DNA of 5,215 bases from Gammaproteobacteria bacterium (GTDB lineage: Bacteria; Pseudomonadota; Gammaproteobacteria; Pseudomonadales; Porticoccaceae): the NCBI GenBank assembly GCA_006227015.1, contig SBGI01000257.1, forward strand, positions 1-5,215, given 5' to 3'. Position numbers and translations under genes: made by a program. The notes beneath the pieces were generated by a model. The model was not told the DNA's origin. It was given only the letters and a program-made list of their open reading frames with translations, and searched no databases. Position 1 is the first letter of the stretch. Every line of letters starts with the position of its first letter. Shown here one piece after another: positions 1-5,215 of this stretch.

Positions 1-1716
1 TCTCTCAATCACGATCCGGCAAACTTTTCTGCACACCGTTTGCTGGCCGACTCCTATGCCGCGTTGCCCAGGCACGAAATCGCCCGGGTCAGCGAGCTTC
101 TGCAATCACAACTGCTGCAACCGTTAAACATGACCCCCATCCAGCCGCGACTGTCTGAAAGCAACCTGCCGTTAATCAGTGCCGGCGGCCCCGGGTCACT
201 GTCATTCAATGAGTTCAATCCGGTGTTTAACCGCGATGGCCTGGCCTTCCAGACCAGCGCACTGGTTGGCGACAAAGGCAGTTCTTCCGGAGAAATGGTA
301 TTAGCCGGTATCCATGAAAATATTGCCTTCAGTCTCGGCAGCTACCACTACGAAACTGACGGTTTTCGGTCCAACAACGATCAGCAGATGGATCTGGGCA
401 ATGCGTTTCTGCAAATTGAGTTGTCGCCGGACACCGGTATTCAGGCTGAATACCGGTATCGAAAAACCGAAAAAGGGGATCTTCGTCTGCGCTTCTTTGA
501 AGAAAGCTTTTACCCCGGCGAAGTCACCGATGACGAAACTCACACCTTCCGCCTGGGCGCCAAGCACCAGTTTTCACCCGCGTCGATCCTGCTCTTGTCT
601 GTCACACACCAGGAATACGATTCACAGCTGACCGACGACGACATTCCTCCCGCGGAATTTCCGCTTTATGACCTGACTCTGACCACACCCGACCAGCGCT
701 CCACCGGCACCGAGCTGCAACACCTGTTCCGCTCCGAACGGGTGGATGTCACCAGCGGTATAGGCTATTTCGATGTGGACGCCCAGCTCGACGAGGAACT
801 GGTCTTTCAACCCTTCCCCGTTATGTTCCCCTGGTTTTTACCCACGATTACCGGCACTACAGATTTGAAAACCCGGCACAGCAACGGCTATACCTACGTC
901 AACCTGAAAGCCAGTGACGACCTGATTGCTACCGTGGGCATCAGTTTTGACAGTGTCAATGGCGACTTCCCCGGCAAAGAGACCCACCAGTTGAACCCCA
1001 AGCTGGGCCTCACTTGGCAGCCCGTAGATGGCACCACCATTCGCCTGGCATCCTTCCGCACCCTAAAACGTACCCTGGTGACCAACCAGACCCTGGAACC
1101 CACCCAGGTAGCCGGTTTCAACCAGTTTTTTGATGACTACAACCTCACCGAAGGACGACGTCACGGAATCGCGCTGGACCAGGTATTCAGCGACAGTGTA
1201 TTTGGCGGTCTGGAGTATTCACAACGTGACCTGGAGGTACCCTACATCGATGCGCTGGCCAGCCCCAGCCATACCGAGTGGAAGGAATACCTGGGACGCG
1301 CCTACCTTTTCTGGACTTACAACGAACAGGTGTCACTCAAGGCCGAATACCAGTACGAGCGCCTGAAAAGGGATGAAGACTTCCCCGAGTCCGTCACCCG
1401 ATCGGAAACCCATAAGTTGCCCCTGGGGGTCCACTACTTTCATCCCTCGGGTCTCAGCTCGTCCCTGACAGCCACCTACATCGACCAGCAGGGTCAGTAC
1501 GGCGGCATTGTCGGCCCCATCCGGGCAGGAAGTGATGATTTCTGGACAGTGGACCTGGCCGTCAATTACCGGCTACCCAATCGTTACGGGTTCATTACCG
1601 TCGGTGCCAGCAACCTGTTTGATGAAGAGTTTCAATATTTTGAAAACGACCTGAACAACGCCAGCATTCAACCGGAAAGTATGTTGTTTGCAAAACTCAC
1701 CCTGGCTTTGCCCTAG
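1..1716 (+). CDS. TPR-linked TonB-dependent-receptor-like outer-membrane beta-barrel protein (5' end missing)
   Basis: The reading frame is open from base 1, so the true start lies upstream; the TTG at 40 is only an internal codon. 571 codons are visible. Codons 1 to about 50 look like the end of a TPR region: the stretch DPANFSAHRLLADSYAAL fits a TPR helix pair. A linker and the segment FNEFNPVFNRD (from codon 69) follow. From there to the end the protein is a series of alternating amphipathic strands with polar, acidic loops, as in an outer-membrane barrel. The C-terminus carries the TonB-receptor-like motif GASNLFDEEFQ and a last strand, LFAKLTLALP. About 500 residues would suit a 22-strand barrel, but no plug domain lies between TPR and barrel. 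The last strand lacks the usual terminal aromatic residue. The stop is TAG, 32 nt before the exported-protein gene, suggesting co-transcription. The substrate is unknown. It could be a transporter, an export porin or a surface-assembly factor. The barrel call is firm; the role is open. Confidence 0.8.
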   Translation, partial: SLNHDPANFSAHRLLADSYAALPRHEIARVSELLQSQLLQPLNMTPIQPRLSESNLPLISAGGPGSLSFNEFNPVFNRDGLAFQTSALVGDKGSSSGEMVLAGIHENIAFSLGSYHYETDGFRSNNDQQMDLGNAFLQIELSPDTGIQAEYRYRKTEKGDLRLRFFEESFYPGEVTDDETHTFRLGAKHQFSPASILLLSVTHQEYDSQLTDDDIPPAEFPLYDLTLTTPDQRSTGTELQHLFRSERVDVTSGIGYFDVDAQLDEELVFQPFPVMFPWFLPTITGTTDLKTRHSNGYTYVNLKASDDLIATVGISFDSVNGDFPGKETHQLNPKLGLTWQPVDGTTIRLASFRTLKRTLVTNQTLEPTQVAGFNQFFDDYNLTEGRRHGIALDQVFSDSVFGGLEYSQRDLEVPYIDALASPSHTEWKEYLGRAYLFWTYNEQVSLKAEYQYERLKRDEDFPESVTRSETHKLPLGVHYFHPSGLSSSLTATYIDQQGQYGGIVGPIRAGSDDFWTVDLAVNYRLPNRYGFITVGASNLFDEEFQYFENDLNNASIQPESMLFAKLTLALP

Positions 1717-1748
1717 TACGCGAAAAAAACCGAGAAAGGAGAACAACA

Positions 1749-2366
1749 ATGACATTAAAAATACTGACAAGAACCCTTTTACTGTTAGTGCCACTCGTAG
1801 TGATAGTGGGCAACGCCGAAGCGCGAGGCATTTCCGGCTGGGCATGGACCTGCTGTAGCGCCATGGAAGGGGATATCGAGCTTAAAGGTGTGCCCAACCC
1901 CAACACCAAGCCTACAATCGTTCTTGCTGATGCGGCCTTTGGCACTGTGGAGATACTCTGCAAAAACCCTGCAAGCAACGGGGTTTTTAATGGCAATGCC
2001 TTTGACGCCATTGTCTCCGATTTCAAGATACTTGAGGACACCGACCTGACCGGCAACGGCAAGGCCAGTGTTTCCATCAGCTATGACCTGGCTTCTTTTG
2101 AGGACCCCGCCTATTGCGCCAATGACAATTGGGAAGTGCTGGAAGACTCGCCCTGGCTGCTGGACATGACCGTATCCCTGAAATGGTATTTCTGTACCGG
2201 CGATGATACCGGTGGCAGCGACCCCTGTTACGACAGCAGCGGCTTAACCATTGGGGACAAGCCAATTGATTCGGCCACCATGTATTGTGAAGTTCCCGAG
2301 GGCTATACGCGGGATGAAAACTATGCCCCACCCCACGTAACCTACGACTGCACATTGCTGGACTAA
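1749..2366 (+). CDS. Exported cysteine-rich acidic protein of unknown function
   Basis: This is a 205-residue protein that I do not recognise. The ATG at 1749 is set by AAGGAG at 1736-1741, seven bases upstream. The N-terminus is a clear Sec signal peptide: basic start (K4, R8), hydrophobic core at about 10-20, and an AEA box at 23-25 that predicts signal peptidase I cleavage before R26. The mature part is about 180 residues, acidic, and rich in G, D, T and aromatic residues in a pattern that suggests beta structure. It has eight cysteines (35, 36, 71, 123, 149, 160, 180, 201), an even number consistent with disulfides in the periplasm or outside the cell. An acidic stretch, DTDLTGNGK at 97-105, loosely resembles a Ca-binding loop but lacks the acidic residue expected at the last coordinating position. 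With no lipobox it should be soluble rather than a lipoprotein. The close spacing behind the TPR-barrel gene suggests one operon and a shared outer-membrane or extracellular role; that is inference. Confidence 0.8.
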   Translation: MTLKILTRTLLLLVPLVVIVGNAEARGISGWAWTCCSAMEGDIELKGVPNPNTKPTIVLADAAFGTVEILCKNPASNGVFNGNAFDAIVSDFKILEDTDLTGNGKASVSISYDLASFEDPAYCANDNWEVLEDSPWLLDMTVSLKWYFCTGDDTGGSDPCYDSSGLTIGDKPIDSATMYCEVPEGYTRDENYAPPHVTYDCTLLD

Positions 2367-2371
2367 TTACC

Positions 2372-2399
2372 GGGCAGCGGGGCCATTACCCTGCTGCCT
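2372..2399 (+). terminator. Hairpin just after the exported-protein gene, terminator-like
   Basis: GGCAGC at 2373-2378 pairs with GCTGCC at 2393-2398, followed inward by a G-T wobble (2379/2392) and GGG/CCC (2380-2382 with 2389-2391), closing on the loop CCATTA. A G-T pair at 2372/2399 can extend the base. The stem starts about 5 nt after the TAA at 2364-2366. What follows is CTTACCCC, so there is no proper U tract. It could be a weak intrinsic terminator or a 3'-end stabilising hairpin. Confidence 0.45.
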
Positions 2400-2412
2400 T
2401 ACCCCTGCCGGG

Positions 2413-2454
2413 CCAGGTGCCCTCGCAAGAAAACCATTTCTTCGGGGCACCTGG
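2413..2454 (+). terminator. Long 18-bp hairpin between the exported-protein gene and glutaminase
   Basis: A perfect 10-bp arm, CCAGGTGCCC (2413-2422), matches GGGCACCTGG (2445-2454). Inside it CG (2424-2425) pairs with CG (2443-2444), then AAGAAA (2427-2432) pairs with TTTCTT (2437-2442), around the tetraloop ACCA. Only T2423 and C2426 bulge out. The bases after it, TTCGACAACC, contain no U run, so a classical intrinsic terminator is not shown. It may protect the 3' end of the upstream mRNA, act with the smaller hairpin just before it, or be a dispersed REP-like element. The structure is seen directly; the function is inferred. Confidence 0.55.
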
Positions 2455-2552
2455 TTCGACAACCAACCGGGGCTTTTCCCGCCAGCGAACACTGGCCTTC
2501 CATTCAGAGAGGACGCCCCACAATATCAACAGGCAGTCAGGATCACACTGGC

Positions 2553-2583
2553 TTCACATACCGCTGCCGCCCTACCCCATAAA
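2553..2583 (+). promoter_or_regulatory. Weak sigma-70-like promoter candidate upstream of glutaminase
   Basis: TTCACA at 2553-2558 matches five of six bases of TTGACA. CATAAA at 2578-2583 matches four of six of TATAAT. The 19-nt spacer is longer than optimal. It would give a leader of about 40 nt before the ATG at 2631. No better pair is visible between 2455 and 2630, and no clear CRP-type TGTGA-N6-TCACA site is seen there. Weak support only. Confidence 0.15.
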
Positions 2584-2630
2584 AGAGCCCTTGTGGCATC
2601 TCGGCAAATCGCCCAGACAAGGACCCCAGT

Positions 2631-4466
2631 ATGAGTACCGATTTACTTCTGAATTACCTTGAATCACTCCATAAGGAATACCTGCAACTCGATTCTGGCG
2701 AAGTTGCGACTTACATCCCGGAGTTGGCGAAAGCCAATCCGGACTGGTTCGGCATCACCGTCGTAACCGTTGACGGTCATGTCTACCAGGTGGGTGAAAC
2801 CCAACAGGCGTTTACCATTCAGTCCATCTCCAAAGTCATCACCTACGGCATTGGCCTGCAGGATTCTGGCGTAGGTTCGGTGCTCAAAAAAATTGACGTG
2901 GAACCCTCCGGAGAAGCCTTCAACCAGATCAGTCTGGAACCGGATACCGGTCGCCCGCGCAACCCCATGATCAACGCCGGCGCTATTGCCGCAGTCGCTT
3001 TCGTGGAAGGCGAAACAATGGAGGATAAACTGTCAAGGATTCTTGGCACGTACCAGAGCTTTCTAGGACACGAAGCCGAGATTGACCAAGAGGTTTATCA
3101 ATCGGAAAAGAATACCGGGCACCGCAACCGTGCCATCGCCAATATGTTGCGCAATTACGACATTATTGAGCGCGATACTGACGATCTGCTCGACCTGTAC
3201 TTCAAACAATGCTCCATTCTGGTCAACTGTCGTGACCTCGGGATGATCGCCGCATCGCTGGCCAATAACGGCGTCAACCCGATCACCGGTGTCAGGGCAA
3301 TCCAACGCGAATATGTGCCCAAACTGCTCAGCGTCATGAGCTCCTGTGGCATGTATGACTTTTCCGGCGCCTGGGTCTACGAAGTGGGTATGCCGGCTAA
3401 AAGTGGTGTGGCTGGCGGCGTCATGGCGGTGTTGCCAGGACAGCTAGGGATTGCGGTCTACTCACCCAAACTGGATGAACGGGGCAATAGTGTGCGAGGT
3501 ATCGCCGTTTGCAAGCGCATCTCCAGCGACTTTGGCCTGCACATGTTCCACGCCGGGCGGACCACTGCCACTTCCGTGATCCACTCAAGCTACGATGCGT
3601 CTGCCGTCACCTCCAAACGCTCTCGCAATATGAAGCAATCGGAATTGCTGCAACAGGAAGGTCACAAGATTCGTGTTCTGGAGCTGCAGGGAGATCTGAT
3701 GTTTGCCTCTGCAGAGATTGTCGTGGCTGCAGCAATGAAAGACGCGTCGGGCACGGACTATTTCATCATCGATTTTCGCCGCATTGCATCCATCAACGAA
3801 GGCGCCATGAACCTCCTCGGGCACCTGGTTGAACACCTGGACAAGGATCAGAAAACTATCCTGTTTACCAATATTCGTGACCCACATAATCTCGCCACCA
3901 TTCTGCGTAAAAAAGTACCGCATATCAGGGAGCTGGCACTGCTAAAACACGGAGATATTGATGCGGCACTGGAATGGTGTGAAGAACAGCTGCTGAACGG
4001 TATTGCCACCGCAGAGCTCGAAGATATTCCGCTCAATGAGCAGGCATTCTGCACCGGGTTCAGCAAGGATGAATTGTTTTATCTTGAAAGCCTATTGGAA
4101 CCCCTTACCTTTGAGAAAGGTGAATTTATTTGCCGCACAGGCGAGCCCGCCAATGAGCTTTATTTCATTCTTTCAGGACAGGTCAGTGTCATGGTGCCGG
4201 TCGACTTCCGCCGGGATGGAAGAATCACCAGCTTGGCGGCCGGATCGGCATTTGGCGAAATGGGCATGCTGGACCATGGCAAACGCTCTGCTGACGTCGT
4301 CGCAGACACCAGCCTCTCTTGTCTGCGCCTTCGATACGATGTGCTGGAAGATGACAATTCGGCCATGGGCACCACCATTCGTTTGAAGTTGATCAGTAAT
4401 ATCGGCCGCGCACTGACCCTGAAGTTGCGGCAGGCAACGACGGAGATTCAATCGCTGAAAAGCTAA
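2631..4466 (+). CDS. glsA: Glutaminase with C-terminal STAS and cyclic-nucleotide-binding domains
   Basis: This cytosolic enzyme should hydrolyse L-glutamine to L-glutamate and ammonia. AAGGA at 2619-2623 sits seven bases before the ATG. Residues 1 to about 312 are a complete glutaminase of the beta-lactamase-fold family (E. coli YbaS/YneH type, about 310 residues). The Ser-x-x-Lys catalytic pair is S65/K68 in QSISK. Other conserved blocks are NPMINAGAI (111-119), SEKNTGHRNRAIA (158-170), CGMYDFSGAW (239-248) and GMPAKSGVAGGV (253-264). Residues about 345-450 form a STAS domain. Residues about 470-600 form a cyclic-nucleotide-binding domain with phosphate-binding cassette FGEMGMLDHGKRSADV; E543, R552 and S553 match the cAMP contacts E72, R82 and S83 of CAP. 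A helix at about 585-611 ends the protein. No DNA-binding domain follows, so the nucleotide probably regulates the enzyme or its oligomer. At 611 residues it is about twice the length of the stand-alone enzyme. There is no signal peptide. The hairpins before it suggest its own transcription unit. Family call is very secure; nucleotide gating is inferred. Confidence 0.95.
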   Translation: MSTDLLLNYLESLHKEYLQLDSGEVATYIPELAKANPDWFGITVVTVDGHVYQVGETQQAFTIQSISKVITYGIGLQDSGVGSVLKKIDVEPSGEAFNQISLEPDTGRPRNPMINAGAIAAVAFVEGETMEDKLSRILGTYQSFLGHEAEIDQEVYQSEKNTGHRNRAIANMLRNYDIIERDTDDLLDLYFKQCSILVNCRDLGMIAASLANNGVNPITGVRAIQREYVPKLLSVMSSCGMYDFSGAWVYEVGMPAKSGVAGGVMAVLPGQLGIAVYSPKLDERGNSVRGIAVCKRISSDFGLHMFHAGRTTATSVIHSSYDASAVTSKRSRNMKQSELLQQEGHKIRVLELQGDLMFASAEIVVAAAMKDASGTDYFIIDFRRIASINEGAMNLLGHLVEHLDKDQKTILFTNIRDPHNLATILRKKVPHIRELALLKHGDIDAALEWCEEQLLNGIATAELEDIPLNEQAFCTGFSKDELFYLESLLEPLTFEKGEFICRTGEPANELYFILSGQVSVMVPVDFRRDGRITSLAAGSAFGEMGMLDHGKRSADVVADTSLSCLRLRYDVLEDDNSAMGTTIRLKLISNIGRALTLKLRQATTEIQSLKS

Positions 4467-4475
4467 AATTCTATA

Positions 4476-4504
4476 GTTGCAACCCGGTTGTATCGGGTTG
4501 CAAC
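4476..4504. terminator. Perfect 11-bp inverted repeat after glsA (hairpin or operator)
   Basis: GTTGCAACCCG at 4476-4486 is exactly complementary to CGGGTTGCAAC at 4494-4504, with the 7-nt loop GTTGTAT. It begins 9 nt after the glutaminase stop, a normal place for a terminator stem, but the + strand continues AGGAATCATG with no U tract. On the minus strand the stem is followed by TATAGAATTTT, a weak T run. Each arm contains the self-complementary 8-mer GTTGCAAC (4476-4483 and 4497-4504) with centres 21 bp apart, about two helical turns, so a protein-binding site for regulating the downstream gene is an alternative. Confidence 0.5.
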
Positions 4505-4574
4505 AGGAATCATGACATGGAGTTAATGGATATAGCGTGAAGTATTTAGTAATGCATGACCCACTCTTATCAAC

Positions 4575-4580
4575 AGGTGA
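4575..4580 (+). promoter_or_regulatory. Ribosome binding site that sets the start of the HD-domain gene
   Basis: AGGTGA lies five bases before the ATG at 4586. The frame is also open to an in-frame ATG at 4556 (a TAA at 4550-4552 closes it further up), but that ATG has no purine-rich sequence at a useful distance. The site therefore favours 4586. Confidence 0.6.
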
Positions 4581-4585
4581 CGGAC

Positions 4586-5215
4586 ATGAACAATACTGCC
4601 AAATGCCAAGATCAAATCCATCTTGAAGTACGCTTTTGCGAGCTGTGGAGTCGCTGCCTGCGCAGTGGCATCGTGGCCCCACCTCGACACCCCTGGCATG
4701 AGTTACATAGCCATTACAACGAGTCACACCGTTTCTACCATACCCTTCTCCACATCGGCTATTGCCTGAACGAATTGGACCAGGCTCGCACCTATCTCGA
4801 TCAACCCGACGCTGTGGAAATGGCACTCTGGTTTCACGATGTTATTCATTCGCCAAACTGTGATAACGAGCGGCAAAGTTGCGAGCTGTTCAGCCAACTT
4901 GGCAATGGTTGTTTTAGCCAGGACTTCCTTAACACCGTGAGAAGCCTGATTATGGCCACCACCCATAAGGTGAAACCTGACTATTCCGACCAGGCGTTTA
5001 TCTGCGATATAGATCTCTCCAGCCTTGGCGCCCCCTGGAAAATATTTCTGTCGGACAGTCACGCCCTGCGACTGGAACACAGCCATGATTCAGACGAAGA
5101 ATTTTACCGGGGAAAGCTGAAGTTTTTTGAATCATTGCTGTCACGTCAGCAAATTTTCCATACCGACTATTTCAGAGAGAAATTTGAGGAAAATGCCCGA
5201 CAAAATATTGGGCAT
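4586..5215 (+). CDS. HD-superfamily metal-dependent phosphohydrolase-like protein (3' end missing)
   Basis: 210 codons are open from the ATG at 4586 to the window edge with no stop. The pattern is that of the predicted HD-superfamily phosphohydrolases of COG4339 type, small soluble cytosolic proteins of roughly 200-220 residues. Visible motifs are W21, RFYHTLLHI (49-57, with H52 and H56), the HD pair H84-D85 in LWFHDVIHS, NERQS (94-98), ATTH (124-127), DIDLSSLG (141-148), FYRGK (173-177) and ENARQNI (202-208). H56, H84, D85 and an aspartate in DIDL are the likely metal ligands by family analogy. ENARQNI is close to the usual end, so probably only a few residues are missing. The true substrate of this family is not established to my knowledge; nucleotide hydrolysis is only inferred from the HD fold. 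The gene sits 119 nt after the glutaminase gene, behind an inverted repeat, so it may be transcribed separately. An alternative in-frame ATG at 4556 would add ten residues. Confidence 0.87.
   Translation, partial: MNNTAKCQDQIHLEVRFCELWSRCLRSGIVAPPRHPWHELHSHYNESHRFYHTLLHIGYCLNELDQARTYLDQPDAVEMALWFHDVIHSPNCDNERQSCELFSQLGNGCFSQDFLNTVRSLIMATTHKVKPDYSDQAFICDIDLSSLGAPWKIFLSDSHALRLEHSHDSDEEFYRGKLKFFESLLSRQQIFHTDYFREKFEENARQNIGH

Noticed and set aside
1988..2063. EF-hand or dockerin-like Ca-binding loop in the exported protein
   Set aside because: D97-x-D99-x-T101-G102 matches the beginning only; the acidic residue expected at position 12 is V108, and there is a single copy.
1697..2077. 126-codon minus-strand open frame over the exported-protein gene
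   Set aside because: The + strand gene has a signal peptide and a strong ribosome binding site; the antisense frame has neither and reads as a shadow.
2455..2630. Possible glutamine riboswitch in the glutaminase leader
   Set aside because: I could not find the conserved elements of the glnA or downstream-peptide RNA motifs, and no stable nested structure is evident by eye.
2417..2662. Open frame of 81 codons on the + strand spanning the intergenic region
   Set aside because: It starts inside the long hairpin, lacks a ribosome binding site and protein-like composition, and overlaps the well-supported glutaminase start in another frame.
4517..4540. Seven-codon ATG-to-TGA mini-frame before the HD gene, a possible leader peptide
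   Set aside because: The ribosome-site match (AGGA at 4505-4508) is weak, the peptide has no run of regulatory codons, and such short frames are expected by chance.
4173..4826. 217-codon minus-strand open frame across the glutaminase end and the HD gene start
   Set aside because: It is antisense to two genes with clear family motifs, crosses the inverted repeat, and its translation (rich in R, C, G, H) resembles no protein family.
4724..5086. 120-codon minus-strand open frame at the right end
   Set aside because: It lies antisense to the HD-domain gene, whose motifs on the + strand explain the region.

Overview
The window looks like a piece of a gammaproteobacterial chromosome, probably from a marine or environmental heterotroph. 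The grounds are moderate GC (roughly mid-50s % by eye), strong Shine-Dalgarno sequences, an outer-membrane beta-barrel of TonB-receptor type (so a Gram-negative cell), and a glutaminase fused to STAS and cyclic-nucleotide-binding domains. The taxonomic guess is inference; there is no rRNA or marker gene here. All four genes lie on the + strand. I see no transposase, integrase, tRNA, CRISPR array or phage gene.

Region 1 (1-2366) appears to be a two-gene unit. The first gene enters from the left edge without its start. It encodes the tail of a tetratricopeptide (TPR) region running straight into an outer-membrane beta-barrel resembling the C-terminal barrel of TonB-dependent receptors, with no plug domain between them in the visible part. 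After 32 nt, with a near-ideal ribosome binding site, comes a 205-residue exported, acidic protein with eight cysteines that I do not recognise. The pair may act together at the outer membrane or in the periplasm.

Region 2 (2367-2630) is non-coding. It holds two hairpins close behind the exported-protein gene: a 10-bp stem about 5 nt after the stop, then a long 18-bp stem. Neither has a clear U tract. Next comes about 175 nt of leader before the next gene, with only a weak promoter candidate.

Region 3 (2631-4466) is a three-domain glutaminase: an N-terminal serine-dependent beta-lactamase-fold glutaminase with its catalytic motifs intact, a central STAS domain, and a C-terminal CAP-like cyclic-nucleotide-binding domain. 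It would deaminate glutamine to glutamate and ammonia, plausibly under control of a cyclic nucleotide.

Region 4 (4467-5215) has a perfect 11-bp inverted repeat built from two copies of the palindrome GTTGCAAC, then a gene for an HD-superfamily metal-dependent phosphohydrolase-like protein. That gene runs off the right edge and probably lacks only a few C-terminal residues.

The most notable items are the plugless TPR-barrel fusion with its cysteine-rich partner, the cyclic-nucleotide-gated glutaminase architecture with a glutamate where many STAS domains have the phospho-acceptor serine, and the paired palindromes between the last two genes.
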